From NCBI RefSeq assembly GCF_963677845.1, contig NZ_OY782498.1, positions 3,417,518-3,481,517 of the forward strand: DNA of 64,000 nt, read 5' to 3'. Made by a program: the position numbers and the translations under genes. Under the pieces are notes generated by a model. That model worked only from the letters and a program-made list of their open reading frames with translations, made no database searches and had not been told where the DNA came from. This DNA comes from an uncultured Pseudodesulfovibrio sp. (lineage in GTDB: Bacteria; Desulfobacterota; Desulfovibrionia; Desulfovibrionales; Desulfovibrionaceae). Position 1 is the first letter of the stretch; the number at the start of each line of letters is the position of its first letter. This document shows positions 42,877 to 51,834 of this stretch, one piece after another.

Positions 42877-42998
42877 TGTTGGCTCCTTTCGGTGTAGTTC
42901 GGGTCTGCTATACCCTAAGCCGATGCACATAAGTGTTACATCTGAGCGACAATTTAGCAACTTGCTACAATTTATGAAGTCGGGATTAATGGTCCTAG

Positions 42999-43014
42999 AT
43001 CATATTAATATGAT
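42999..43014. promoter_or_regulatory. Perfect 16-base palindrome ATCATATTAATATGAT
   Basis: It lies between the PhoB-like gene and a small hypothetical gene, in a 248-base gap. It could be the binding site of a dimeric regulator for either gene. Nothing else in the gap is recognisable. Confidence 0.4.
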
Positions 43015-43124
43015 GTGGGCTAAGTCTTTAATAGGCAAGTACAACATATTGAATTGACGAAAGAAGATTTATTCCTTTTGTCCATAAAGCGGTTGGCAAT
43101 CCGTGCCGATAGGATAAATAACGC

Positions 43125-43376
43125 ATGAGAAATCATAAGGACGATTGGAGCAAAAGAGTTATGTACTATCACGGATTCGACAAGAAATTTCCTTCAGGCA
43201 GTAAATATTGGACCATGTACGATGATCAACTCATTGGCATGCTCTTTTCGAAGATAGTCAACAAGACCGTGAGCGTTGAAACGACGTCTGCTGATTCTGA
43301 AGAAATCGTGGACGAAATGGTTCAGAACTTATTCGATCTGTGTTTCTACATTAATAAGGATTTTCACGACTGTTAG
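43125..43376 (+). CDS. Small hypothetical protein
   Basis: An 83-residue protein that I do not recognise. It is polar, with an N-terminal basic part (RNHKDDWSKRVMYYHGFDKK) and an acidic second half (EEIVDEMVQNLFDLCFYINK). ATG at 43125 has AGGA ten bases upstream, and a neat terminator follows within 40 bases, which supports a real gene. No signal peptide or membrane helix. Confidence 0.55.
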   Translation: MRNHKDDWSKRVMYYHGFDKKFPSGSKYWTMYDDQLIGMLFSKIVNKTVSVETTSADSEEIVDEMVQNLFDLCFYINKDFHDC

Positions 43377-43410
43377 TCGATTGTTTGATGTCATATCCAT
43401 TTATGAAAAA

Positions 43411-43432
43411 GCCCGGATTGTCCGGGCTTTTT
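43411..43432. terminator. Terminator between the small gene and the DUF3089 gene
   Basis: GCCCGGA (43411-43417), loop TTG, TCCGGGC (43421-43427), flanked by AAAAA and TTTTT, so it can work on both strands. Confidence 0.85.
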
Positions 43433-43437
43433 CATGT

Positions 43438-44436
43438 TTAATGAATCGTGAAGGCTTCAATGCGATCATGGACATTCTGTTTTATATTTTCATAAAACAG
43501 TGAGTAATCATAGAAGTGATACACCCCTTTGGGGAATGATTTTAAATCGATTGAAACCAGTTTCATGTCAGCAGGTTGGACAACAAGGCCAGAATCTTTG
43601 CCTTGGGCAGAGGTAAAGTGCGGGACTGTTGTCGTGGTCCCGTCATCATTGAAGAAGACAGAGCCGATGTTGCGGTCAGCGGGAACAAGTTCACCGTCGA
43701 TAGTCCAACTGAGTGGGTTTGTGACGATTGCGCCGGAGCGGATGGTCGGTGCCACACTCTGTTTGCCGGGAGCGACTGAATTATAGGAAATGAAACAGCC
43801 TGTCTGGGTCGAGTCTTCACACATTTTGAGGGCGGGGTTGTTGATTAAATCACCCTTGGTGATGGACCAGCCTATGATGTAGGCGGCTACCAGTTTATTT
43901 TCTATCCCAAGCTGACCCCAATGTTTGATGAGAAGTTCAACCAGTATATCGGACCCCTGACTGTGCCCGGCCAGAATAAAGGGGCGACCCTGATTGAAGT
44001 TTTTCAAATAATAGGTGAACGCCTGCCAAACATCTTCCATTCCATAGCTGATCAGGTTTTCGACATCTTTTTGCGGGAGTGAGAGGGCTGCCATGTTCAT
44101 TTGGCGGTAAAGTGGGGCGTACAGGTTGGCCTGATTTGAGAAGACACTCGCCTGTGTTGTCAGTGACGTTGCGGCGGCCTTTTGCAACTGTGTGTTGTCC
44201 GGCGGCATAAGCCAATGGGTATCGTCATGGAGAATCGTTGGATAAACCCAGAAGATATCCACGGGGTGCGTGTTTGGATCTTCAGGGAGTGAGAGCCAAC
44301 TTGCGTGCTCGGTATAGTCAGGCGCAGCCGGTACGTTCTCGGCGGAAAAGGGCGGTAATTGTGTCCCGGCCAAAGCATGTGTGGCAAGCAAGAGAAGCGT
44401 CAAAGCAACGCTTGTGAGTGTAGCAAGTCGGCGCAT
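43438..44436 (-). CDS. Secreted DUF3089 alpha/beta-hydrolase-like protein
   Basis: A 332-residue protein with a signal peptide (MRRLATLTSVALTLLLLATHALA) and DUF3089 features: VDIFWVYPTILHD near the start, LYAPLYRQM, and the nucleophile elbow ILAGHSQGSDIL, which carries the catalytic Ser. It is probably a periplasmic esterase or lipase-like enzyme; substrate unknown. Its ATG (44436) lies 3 bases after the stop of the DegT gene, so they form an operon. Confidence 0.82.
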   Translation of the reverse strand: MRRLATLTSVALTLLLLATHALAGTQLPPFSAENVPAAPDYTEHASWLSLPEDPNTHPVDIFWVYPTILHDDTHWLMPPDNTQLQKAAATSLTTQASVFSNQANLYAPLYRQMNMAALSLPQKDVENLISYGMEDVWQAFTYYLKNFNQGRPFILAGHSQGSDILVELLIKHWGQLGIENKLVAAYIIGWSITKGDLINNPALKMCEDSTQTGCFISYNSVAPGKQSVAPTIRSGAIVTNPLSWTIDGELVPADRNIGSVFFNDDGTTTTVPHFTSAQGKDSGLVVQPADMKLVSIDLKSFPKGVYHFYDYSLFYENIKQNVHDRIEAFTIH

Positions 44437-44439
44437 GGT

Positions 44440-45603
44440 TTAGTCCTCTAGGCAGAGTTTGACGGCCTCGATGACATCAGCGACATCGTCGTCGGTCAAT
44501 TTGGCTGACAGTGGAAGGCTGACGGTTTGGCGTCCGAGGGCGACGGCATGTGGAGTGTCTTCCAGCTTCCACCCGTAGTGTTCGCGGTAATAAGGATGCT
44601 CGGGAACAGCCAAATAATGAACGCCTGTACCAATATTCTGTCGTGTCATGCGCATGATGAACTCGTCACGGTCAATGCCACAGGGGACCGGGTCCAGCAT
44701 CAGTGTGTACAAATGACGTGCATGACGGGTGTTTGGTTCTTCGGGGGCGGGTTGACCAACAGTCAATGGCTTGAACGCCTCTTGATACATATCCCAAATT
44801 TCGCAACGGCGGATGAAATTTTCCTCGACCCGTTTTAGTTGATGGATGCCAATTGCTGCTTGAATGTCCATCATGTTGTATTTGAATCCGGCGTGTATCA
44901 CTTCGTAGTGCTTGTACCCGTCATCGGAAAAACGCTTCCAGGCATCAGCGGACATACCATGTAGTCCGAGAACCTTGACGTTTTGAATGTCTTCTTCAGT
45001 GCGGGCCATGACCATGCCGCCTTCACCCGTGCAGACGTTCTTGGTCACGTAAAAGGAAAAGCAACCGAAGTCTCCGAAGGTTCCGGCGTGTTGTCCTTTG
45101 TAGGTCGTCTCAATTGCGTGTGCGCAGTCTTCGACTATTTTGAGGTCAAATTCTTCGGCAAGGGCCATGATGGGGTCCATGTCGCAGGAGCGTCCAGCAA
45201 AGTGAACGGGCAGAATCGCACGAGTGCGACTCGTGATTTTTTCACGGATACAGTCAGGGTCGATGTTCATGGTTCTGGGATTGATGTCTGCCAAAACAGG
45301 CGTGCATCCAGCATGAATAATGGCGTTAACCGAGGCGCAGAAAGTGAGGGGTGTGGTAATGACTTCATCGCCGGGCTTGAGGCCGAGAGCGACCAGACTC
45401 AAGTGGAGCGCAGCTGTGCATGAATTGCATGCAGCAGCGTGGCCTGATCCGAGATAGGAGGAAAAATCCTTCTCAAAACGTGCTACTTTGGGACCGGTTC
45501 CAAGCCAGCCGGATTTCATGGAATCAACGACTTCATCAATTTCGGCCTGCTCAATACGAGGTGCACCGAATACCAAAAAATTATCTTTTGAACGAACGGG
45601 CAT
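44440..45603 (-). CDS. DegT/DnrJ/EryC1/StrS-family aminotransferase
   Basis: A 387-residue PLP enzyme. Marks: NSCTAALHLSLVALGLKPGD, TTPLTFCASVNAIIHAG, VEDCAHAIETTYKGQ, the Schiff-base Lys in FSFYVTKNVCTGEGG. Such enzymes aminate keto-sugars linked to nucleotides, giving amino sugars for surface glycans. ATG at 45603 with AAGGAG nine bases before. No sugar dehydratase lies next to it. Followed by the DUF3089 gene. Confidence 0.9.
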   Translation of the reverse strand: MPVRSKDNFLVFGAPRIEQAEIDEVVDSMKSGWLGTGPKVARFEKDFSSYLGSGHAAACNSCTAALHLSLVALGLKPGDEVITTPLTFCASVNAIIHAGCTPVLADINPRTMNIDPDCIREKITSRTRAILPVHFAGRSCDMDPIMALAEEFDLKIVEDCAHAIETTYKGQHAGTFGDFGCFSFYVTKNVCTGEGGMVMARTEEDIQNVKVLGLHGMSADAWKRFSDDGYKHYEVIHAGFKYNMMDIQAAIGIHQLKRVEENFIRRCEIWDMYQEAFKPLTVGQPAPEEPNTRHARHLYTLMLDPVPCGIDRDEFIMRMTRQNIGTGVHYLAVPEHPYYREHYGWKLEDTPHAVALGRQTVSLPLSAKLTDDDVADVIEAVKLCLED

Positions 45604-45876
45604 GTTCGCATTCTCCTTATATAGAGTTTGTATTGAGGGGAGAAATATCAGATATCGGACGGGGGGTAAATGCACGCATGCTGACTCAGATTTATGGAGT
45701 AAAGGAAGTCACTCATTTGGCAAAATGGAGCTTTTGACCCAGAAGAGTATGGTCTTCATATGTCAATTCCGTAAATCGACGTGCCTGAGAGTTGCGCTTT
45801 GGCTTTGCATTCGCTATGTAACCAACCCGGCCCAATCCCGGGTCGGATACGTAAGTTCTGATATGAGGTACCGCAA

Positions 45877-46251
45877 ATGATCAGACCAGATTTCGAAAAA
45901 ATGGACGGAATGATCCCGGCCATTGCACAGGACGCCGAGACCGGCGAAGTCCTGATGATGGCCTATATGAATGAAGAAGCATGGGATAAAACCCTGGAAA
46001 CCGGTGAGGCTCATTATTGGAGCCGCAGCCGTAAGACGCTATGGCATAAGGGCGGTACCTCGGGCCATACACAGAAGGTGAAGTCTATCCGCATCGACTG
46101 CGACGACGACACCTTGGTGCTTCTCATCGACCAGATCGGCGGTGCGGCCTGTCACATGGGCTACCGCTCCTGCTTTTTCCGTGAACTCAAAGACGGCGAA
46201 GTCAAAGAATGCTCCCCCGTCGTTTTCGACCCCAAAGAGGTATATAAATAA
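45877..46251 (+). CDS. hisI: Phosphoribosyl-AMP cyclohydrolase
   Basis: A 124-residue enzyme that opens the adenine ring of phosphoribosyl-AMP in histidine synthesis. The family motifs are complete: [28 protein letters not shown], the metal-binding [12 protein letters not shown] and the Cys in [15 protein letters not shown]. There is no fused HisE domain. ATG at 45877 with GAGGT upstream. Coupled to hisG by TAATG. Confidence 0.95.
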   Translation: MIRPDFEKMDGMIPAIAQDAETGEVLMMAYMNEEAWDKTLETGEAHYWSRSRKTLWHKGGTSGHTQKVKSIRIDCDDDTLVLLIDQIGGAACHMGYRSCFFRELKDGEVKECSPVVFDPKEVYK

Positions 46252-47129
46252 TGTCTGATCAATTTCTCCGACTCGGTGTTCCCAAAGGCTCCCTGCAAGA
46301 TGCAACTTTGAAGCTGTTCAAGAAAGCCGGTTGGAATATCAAACTGCATGACCGTAATTATTTTCCGGACATCGATGATGATCGTATCAAGTGCTCGCTT
46401 GCTCGTGCACAAGAAATGTCCATGTATGTCGAGAATGGTACTTTTGATGTCGGTTTGACCGGTATGGATTGGACCAAGGAAAACAAGTCCGACGTGATTG
46501 TTGTGGATGACTTGATTTATTCCAAGGTATCCAACCGTAAGGCCCGTTGGGTATTGTGCGTTAAGGGTGATTCTCCGTACAAACGTCCTGAAGATTTGAA
46601 TGGCAAAAAGATTTCCACGGAGCTGGTTGGCTTCACAAAGGAATATTTTGCTTCTCAGAATATTGATGTGGATGTCTCTTTTTCCTGGGGCACTACCGAG
46701 GCCAAAGTCGTTGAAGATTTGTGCGACGGTATTGTCGAGATCACCGAGACCGGCACGACTATCAAGGCTAATGGATTGCGTATCATCGCTGAGTTGATGC
46801 AGACCAATACCCAGCTCATTGCGAACAAGGAAGCATGGGAAGATCCCAAGAAACGCAAGCTCATCAAGGAAATCAACCTGTTGTTGCAGGGTGCGCTCAA
46901 GGCTGAGAAAATGGTCGGCCTCAAGATGAACCTGCCTAAAGACAAGTTGGCTGATTTGAACGGCTCGTTGCCGTCTCTCAACTCTCCCACAGTGGCTGAG
47001 TTGCAGGATCCCAATTGGTTGTCTGTTGAAATTATGGTCGAAGAACAGGTTGTTCGCGATTTGATCCCCCGCCTCGTCGAGTTTGGAGCGGAGGGGATTA
47101 TTGAATATCCTTTGAACAAGGTTATTTAA
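46251..47129 (+). CDS. hisG: ATP phosphoribosyltransferase, long form
   Basis: A 292-residue enzyme catalysing the first step of histidine synthesis. Marks: LGVPKGSLQDATLKLFKKAG, DVGLTGMDW, and the PRPP-binding block GIVEITETGTTIKANGL. The C-terminal ~75 residues form the ACT-like regulatory domain of the long HisG, so the enzyme should be feedback-inhibited by histidine and needs no HisZ. Overlaps hisI by one base. A strong terminator follows. Confidence 0.95.
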   Translation: MSDQFLRLGVPKGSLQDATLKLFKKAGWNIKLHDRNYFPDIDDDRIKCSLARAQEMSMYVENGTFDVGLTGMDWTKENKSDVIVVDDLIYSKVSNRKARWVLCVKGDSPYKRPEDLNGKKISTELVGFTKEYFASQNIDVDVSFSWGTTEAKVVEDLCDGIVEITETGTTIKANGLRIIAELMQTNTQLIANKEAWEDPKKRKLIKEINLLLQGALKAEKMVGLKMNLPKDKLADLNGSLPSLNSPTVAELQDPNWLSVEIMVEEQVVRDLIPRLVEFGAEGIIEYPLNKVI

Positions 47130-47161
47130 CGATAGATTTCGTTTTTTAAAACAAGAATGGA

Positions 47162-47201
47162 AATGCCGGAAGAAGCGCTGCTTCTTCCGGCATTTTTTTG
47201 G
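47162..47201 (+). terminator. Rho-independent terminator of hisIG
   Basis: AATGCCGGAAGAAG (47162-47175) and CTTCTTCCGGCATT (47181-47194) form a perfect 14-bp stem with a 5-base loop, followed by a T-run. Confidence 0.9.
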
Positions 47202-47377
47202 TTTGCGTGCTTTCGTAATAAGGAAAGAGAAAAGAGGGACTTCGTTTTTTGGTGGGTGTTGCGTGCATCTGCAGTGAGGGTGTAAACGGAATTATTACAA
47301 AGGTTTCGCCTTTACGGCGACCTGCTTTTTTTGAGGCGAAAAAAAGGAGGCAAAAAACGCCTTTTTGTTGTGAGCCT

Positions 47378-47490
47378 GATAACGGACCCAAGAGCCTGTA
47401 CGCGGCTTCGCTGCCCGACAGGATTGTCTGTGGCACAGACTCGGTCGGGCTACGCTTCGCCGCGCGGGACAGGCTCTAAGGTTCGTTATC
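47378..47490. repeat. 113-base palindromic stem-loop, copy 3
   Basis: Outer arms GATAACGGACCCAAGAGCCT and AGGCTCTAAGGTTCGTTATC, inner CCCGAC/GTCGGG. Same length as the four other copies. Confidence 0.8.
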
Positions 47491-47770
47491 AATTGCCCGT
47501 CGTTGTAACGGGTTTTCGGTGTAGGTGTTTATTTTTGATTCTAGGCTCTTCGATAATCATAAATAGTTATCATTTGAAATGAGTTGGCTGCTGACGGTGG
47601 GAAAAAACAGTGAGAAAAGAGGAAAGAGGAGCTTCTTTATTTTGATGAGCGTTGCGTGCTTCGCAATGAGGGTGCAAACGGAATCATTTCAAAGGTTTCG
47701 CCTTTACGGCGACCTGCTTTTTTTGAGGCGAAAAAAAGGAGGCAAAAAACGCCTTTTTCGTTGTGCGCCT

Positions 47771-47883
47771 GATAACGGACCCAAGAGCCTGTACGCGGCT
47801 CCACTGCCCGACAGGATTGTCTGTGACACAGACTCGGTCGGGCTACATTTCGCCGCGCGGGACAGGCTCTAAGGCCCGTTATC
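47771..47883. repeat. 113-base palindromic stem-loop, copy 4
   Basis: As copy 3; the right arm has GGCCCGTTATC instead of GGTTCGTTATC, which turns one G-U pair into G-C. Confidence 0.8.
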
Positions 47884-48163
47884 AATTGTTCGTCGCTGTA
47901 AGGGGTTTTTCGGTGTAGGTGTTTATTTTTGATTCTAGGCTTTTCGATAATCATAAATAGTTTTCATTTGAAATGAGTTAGCTGCTGACGGTGGGAAAAA
48001 ACAGTGAGAAAAGAGGAAAGAGGAGCTTCTTTATTTTGATGAGCGTTGCGTGCTTCGCAATGAGGGTGCAAACGGAATCATTTAAAAGGTTTCGCCTTTA
48101 CGGCGACCTGCTTTTTTTGAGGCGAAAAAAAGGAGGCAAAAAACGCCTTTTCGTTGTGAGCCT

Positions 48164-48276
48164 GATAACGGACCCAAGAGCCTGTACGCGGCTCCACTGC
48201 CCGACAGGATTGTATGTGACACAGACTCGGTCGGGCTACATTTCGCCGCGCGGGACAGGCTCTAAGGCCCGTTATC
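48164..48276. repeat. 113-base palindromic stem-loop, copy 5
   Basis: Nearly identical to copy 4; the loop side reads GGATTGTATGTGACACAGAC. Confidence 0.8.
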
Positions 48277-48334
48277 AATTGTCCGTCGTTGTAAGGGGCT
48301 TCTCGTTGTAGGTGTTTATTTTGATTTTAGGTTC

Positions 48335-48735
48335 TTCGTTATCCATAAAGGGCCTTGGGGTGCTTCAGCACCCCAACAGCGCTCTCCTTCCGAAGACGAT
48401 TTCTTTCCCGCCCAACCAGACGAAGACGGGACTCAGCCCTTGATCGGCGGCTTAGAAACTGACCAATCGAAGGAGGCGGTTTTCGTCAGGGGATGTGGTA
48501 ATTTGTCTTAAACTGAAGTCTCACGGGAGGGTTAGGGCTTATACTTTTGACAGGGTGGAGCCGACTCGATTGGATCAGATTCTTGCCGCCAATCATGGGG
48601 GCGGCCAAGTTAGCGCAAGCGACCTTTTTTGCTCCTTTTTTGGGCGCTGCCAAAAAAGGAGGCCCGCCCGGCAGGGCATGGAAAGCCTTGGGTGCTTCAG
48701 CACCCAAAAATGACTCTCGCCGAAGGCGCATCTTC
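48335..48735. repeat. Companion repeat element C, copy 2
   Basis: Second copy of 14467-14874, again directly behind the tandem units and again ending a few bases before the stop of a minus-strand membrane protein gene (here TerC). Shared landmarks: GAAGACGATT, CTTGATCGGCGGCTTAGAA, GACAGGGTGGAGCCGACTCG, and the last hairpin TTGGGTGCTTCAGCACCCAA. Confidence 0.75.
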
Positions 48736-48744
48736 AATTCTTCA

Positions 48745-49476
48745 TCAGCTGCCTGAAAGAGCAGCCTTCCTTCTCTTCTTCATCTTCAAATTCAAGAATT
48801 CCACAAACAGCGAAAAAGCCATGGCGAAATAAATATACCCACGATCAATATGCTTATGCATACCCTCGGCCATAAGGAAAATACCAACCAACAACAGGAA
48901 GGAAAAAGCAAGCATCTGTACAGTCGGATGATTGGACACGAACTCACTGACCGGCCCGGCAAACAACAGCATCACAATCACCGCAATAACGATGGCAGCA
49001 ACCATAACACCAATATGCTGGGCCATACCTACGGCTGTAATAACCGAGTCGAGCGAAAACACGAGATCAAGCAGAAGTATTTGGATAATCGCACTGGTGT
49101 ACGAATATTGCGAGCGGACGTGTCCTTCTTCAAAACCCGGCCCTTCCAGTTTGTCATGAATTTCATGCGTTGCTTTGGCCAACAGGAAAAGCCCACCTGT
49201 TAAAAGCACTATATCTCGACCTGAGACAATGTGGTCAAACACGGTAAACAATGGAGCGGTCAACCCCATGATGGCAGAAATGGCAAGGAGAAGTGCAATA
49301 CGGGTGAACATGGCTAACCCGATGCCAAGCCGTCGAGCTGTGGCTCTGGACGCTTCGGGCAATTTATTGGTCACCACCACGACAAAGACGATGTTGTCGA
49401 TTCCGAGAACGATTTCAAGACCAGCGAGTGTAATGAGCGCGATGAGGTTTTCCAGCGTCCATAGTCCTTCAAGCAT
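48745..49476 (-). CDS. TerC-family integral membrane protein
   Basis: A 243-residue protein with seven or so membrane helices. TerC marks: ALITLAGLEIVLGIDNIVFV at the start and LLLDLVFSLDSVITAVGM in the middle, with the Asp residues that are expected to bind metal. TerC relatives export Mn2+ or support tellurite resistance and metal loading of secreted enzymes. ATG at 49476 with GAGGAA seven bases upstream. Its 3' end lies 10 bases from repeat element C. Confidence 0.9.
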   Translation of the reverse strand: MLEGLWTLENLIALITLAGLEIVLGIDNIVFVVVVTNKLPEASRATARRLGIGLAMFTRIALLLAISAIMGLTAPLFTVFDHIVSGRDIVLLTGGLFLLAKATHEIHDKLEGPGFEEGHVRSQYSYTSAIIQILLLDLVFSLDSVITAVGMAQHIGVMVAAIVIAVIVMLLFAGPVSEFVSNHPTVQMLAFSFLLLVGIFLMAEGMHKHIDRGYIYFAMAFSLFVEFLNLKMKKRRKAALSGS

Positions 49477-49550
49477 ATATATTCCTCTTCGGGTGTATCA
49501 TTGATGTGATTACATCAATGAATGAAGTATGCGGAAAAATTGACTGAGCA

Positions 49551-50162
49551 TCAACATTCAACATGGTAGATGCCGGCCCATCCATTGAGGTGGCTCTTAA
49601 TTAAGCGACCATTGATCCCGATGTGCTGAAAGAATCCGTGCATACATCCATTTGCAATATATTCGAGGAAAAGACGGTAATGTTCCTTGCCCGCGATCCT
49701 TTCTATCATGTGGATAACCCACCCCGTACACGCGGCACTGCCGGAAGGTGGGGCAAGGTAATCTGCAATGATGATACATCCTCCGGGCTTCACCACTCGT
49801 CGAGCTTCCTTCATAATGGCGACACCGAGAATCCGTGGCTTTTCATGCAATGCAAAGCTGATGGTTGCTGCGTTGAACGATTGGTCGGGGAAAGCAAGAT
49901 TTGTAGCATCATCATGGATGTAGGTGGCGTTTGGTCGTTTCCTGCGGGCGACATTGATCATGGTCCGGGAAATGTCTACACCAGTAGTACTTATCCCTGA
50001 AGAAGCCGCTATTCCGGCGAGCATTCCTGTGCCGCAACAGAGGTCCACCATGCAATCAACCTTTGCGAGTAACAGCGCATCAACTATTGCGGTGTGAATG
50101 GGACGTAGAGCGGGACCGACAATCGGGTCGTACAGCCTGGCAGTGCATCCGTATTCATCCAT
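49551..50162 (-). CDS. Class I SAM-dependent methyltransferase
   Basis: A 203-residue methyltransferase. Motif I is VDLCCGTGMLAGIA near residue 37, followed by TGVDISRTMINVARR, the Asp pair YIHDDATNLAFPDQSFNAAT and the post-motif VKPGGCIIIADY. It resembles the UbiE/COQ5 group, but the substrate is not clear. ATG at 50162, five bases after the stop of the solute-binding protein gene, so the two are in an operon. Confidence 0.82.
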   Translation of the reverse strand: MDEYGCTARLYDPIVGPALRPIHTAIVDALLLAKVDCMVDLCCGTGMLAGIAASSGISTTGVDISRTMINVARRKRPNATYIHDDATNLAFPDQSFNAATISFALHEKPRILGVAIMKEARRVVKPGGCIIIADYLAPPSGSAACTGWVIHMIERIAGKEHYRLFLEYIANGCMHGFFQHIGINGRLIKSHLNGWAGIYHVEC

Positions 50163-50167
50163 GGGAA

Positions 50168-50947
50168 TTACCGGGCGTTTGCCTTGAGCAATTTTTCAAT
50201 ACTTTCTTCGGTGACCCCATGTGCTCGCAGGATGTCCTGAAGCTCTCCGGTGGCGATCATTTCTGGTATCCGACGGTCGTAGATATCACGGAACTTGCGG
50301 CCTTCATCCGTGGGGGCGAATATTGGATGGGACTTCATGCTTGCGATATAAGTAATGTCAAATTCCGTGGATGGGAGTTTAGCCTCGAATATGGCCTCTT
50401 TGAGCAGCGTTTCGTCGTCGATGACATAATCAATGTGTCCCCTGTCGAGCATCTGGATGGCGGAACTCAAATCGTAAGCTTGTCGAGGTTTGAATTTAAC
50501 CGGAAACAAGTGATCCATCTCGTATCCATGTAAATACGCGACCTTTTTCCCGGCTAAGGATTGTATCCCTTTGAATGTGTGTGTTTGAAGATAAACCGCC
50601 GCCAGATCATAAATGATAATAGCTTGCTTGCTCTGCAAAACTTTTTGACGGGTGTCCTCAATGTCCAAGGTACAGTGGATGGTCCCGGAAAGGAGCTCGT
50701 CGATTGCGCGGTTGTACGGCAATTCCTGGTGAACAAGTTCATAGCCTTCTGTCTCGTATACGCGGATAAGTATGTCAGTGATCAGTCCTGTGTTCCCTTT
50801 TCTGACGGCACTACCGATGTATGGCATGCCGAAAATACAGGTTTTTGGAGCCTGCCATTCGGGGTAACCGGCTGCAAAGGACGTTGGGGGTATGACCGCC
50901 GTCAGAAGCAAGGTTATACATGCGATTGTAATTATATTTCTTTTCAC
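50168..50947 (-). CDS. Periplasmic solute-binding protein (SBP family 3)
   Basis: About 259 residues with a signal peptide (KRNIITIACITLLLTAVIPP, then TSFAA). The fold matches amino-acid-type SBP: GLITDILIRVYETEGYEL, LPYNRAIDELLSGTIHCTLD, LAGKKVAYLHGYE and the hinge IQMLDRGHIDYVIDD. No ABC permease or ATPase lies next to it, so it may serve as a sensor input or an orphan binder. The start is uncertain: GTG at 50947 fits the signal peptide, TTG at 50986 is the longer option; neither has a clear ribosome site. Confidence 0.75.
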   Translation of the reverse strand: MKRNIITIACITLLLTAVIPPTSFAAGYPEWQAPKTCIFGMPYIGSAVRKGNTGLITDILIRVYETEGYELVHQELPYNRAIDELLSGTIHCTLDIEDTRQKVLQSKQAIIIYDLAAVYLQTHTFKGIQSLAGKKVAYLHGYEMDHLFPVKFKPRQAYDLSSAIQMLDRGHIDYVIDDETLLKEAIFEAKLPSTEFDITYIASMKSHPIFAPTDEGRKFRDIYDRRIPEMIATGELQDILRAHGVTEESIEKLLKANAR

Positions 50948-51060
50948 CTTTTCACTATTGGATAATTTGGCGTTGATGGCAACCAAAAAGGGGGACGCTC
51001 ATTCGCTCAGTTGGCAGCTGATTGATTAGCATGATATGTCTACCTCAAAGAGGGGAAAAT

Positions 51061-51711
51061 ATGAAATTTTCTGGCGTGAATTTGCTCGATGAATTGGAAC
51101 GTCCCGAATTGGCTGAACTCCGGGCTGTGTTCAATGAACGTTCTTTTCCCAAAGGCAATGTTATTTTTCAGCCTGATGAGCCGAAGAACAGGGTATTTGT
51201 TATCTCCAAGGGGCGAGTGCGAGTCTATCTGGCTTACGAGGACAAGGAATTTACCTTGGCCATTCTTGGCCCTGGAGATTTGTATTCAACGCATGCGGGC
51301 TGTTTTATTCAGGCCTTTGAGGATACGGCGCTGTTGGTGGCCGATGTCCAGTCTGTAAAACGATGGATGGCCGAAGTGCCTCTTTTTACCCGAACCATGG
51401 TCCGGGTTCTTGGTCATATTTTGCAAAATTCTTTCTCCATTATTGGCGGTCTGGCTTTCAAGGATATTTATAATCGCCTTATGGACTATATCCTCCGTGA
51501 AGCCCGTGATGCAGGGGTACGCCAAGACGGTGGCCTCGTGCTCAAATTGGATTTGACCATTGAACAACTCGCGCAACTTATGGGGGCCTCTCGGCAAACC
51601 GTTTCCACGTTGCTTAATGACATGGAGCGTGCTGGTCTTATGGAAAAACGTGGACGGGGAGAATATTTTATCCCAGACGTAGACGCGTTGGAGCGGGCTG
51701 TCGGTGAGTGA
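51061..51711 (+). CDS. cooA: CO-sensing transcriptional activator CooA (Crp/Fnr family)
   Basis: A 216-residue Crp/Fnr-family protein. The effector domain contains YLAYEDKEFTLAILGPGDLY followed by STHAGC, which aligns with the heme segment C-M-H-S-G-C of Rhodospirillum CooA: the Fe(II) ligand His is kept (His78), the Fe(III) ligand Cys is Ser76. The C-terminal helix-turn-helix is TIEQLAQLMGASRQTVSTLL. It lies directly before cooS, which carries a CooA-type box. ATG at 51061 with AGAGGGG upstream. Confidence 0.85.
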   Translation: MKFSGVNLLDELERPELAELRAVFNERSFPKGNVIFQPDEPKNRVFVISKGRVRVYLAYEDKEFTLAILGPGDLYSTHAGCFIQAFEDTALLVADVQSVKRWMAEVPLFTRTMVRVLGHILQNSFSIIGGLAFKDIYNRLMDYILREARDAGVRQDGGLVLKLDLTIEQLAQLMGASRQTVSTLLNDMERAGLMEKRGRGEYFIPDVDALERAVGE

Positions 51712-51743
51712 CTGTTTTAAACAAGAAATAATCTTAAAATTAG

Positions 51744-51774
51744 CCTGGATATGAAAAATCCGGGTTATTTTTTT
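51744..51774 (+). terminator. Terminator between cooA and cooS
   Basis: CCTGGAT (51744-51750) pairs with ATCCGGG (51758-51764) including one G-U pair, then TTATTTTTTT. It separates the cooA and cooS transcripts. Confidence 0.7.
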
Positions 51775-51791
51775 GTCTTTTTCATCTCATT

Positions 51792-51807
51792 TGTCGGCTA
51801 TCTGACA
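51792..51807 (+). promoter_or_regulatory. CooA box upstream of cooS
   Basis: TGTCGGCTATCTGACA fits the CooA consensus TGTCR-N6-YGACA exactly. Its centre (51799.5) is 41.5 bases before the transcription start predicted from the -10 box at 51829, the position of class II CRP-type activation. Confidence 0.75.
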
Positions 51808-51828
51808 TACACAGGTATTGGAGCGGTG

Positions 51829-51834
51829 TATTCT
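51829..51834 (+). promoter_or_regulatory. Probable -10 box of cooS
   Basis: TATTCT at 51829-51834 predicts a start near 51841. There is no good -35 hexamer, as expected when an activator occupies that place. Confidence 0.45.

Larger units (their letters stand above)
47215..48334. repeat. Tandem repeat block B: three ~393-bp units
   Basis: Three direct copies, period 393 bases (GGACCCAAGAGCC at 47384, 47777, 48170), of the unit also found twice at 13.7-14.5 kb. Units 2 and 3 are closest to each other. The lead-in GTTGGCTGCTGACGGTGGG (or TTAGCTGC) and the tail TGATTCTAGGCT are kept in most copies. No convincing gene. Confidence 0.88.
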
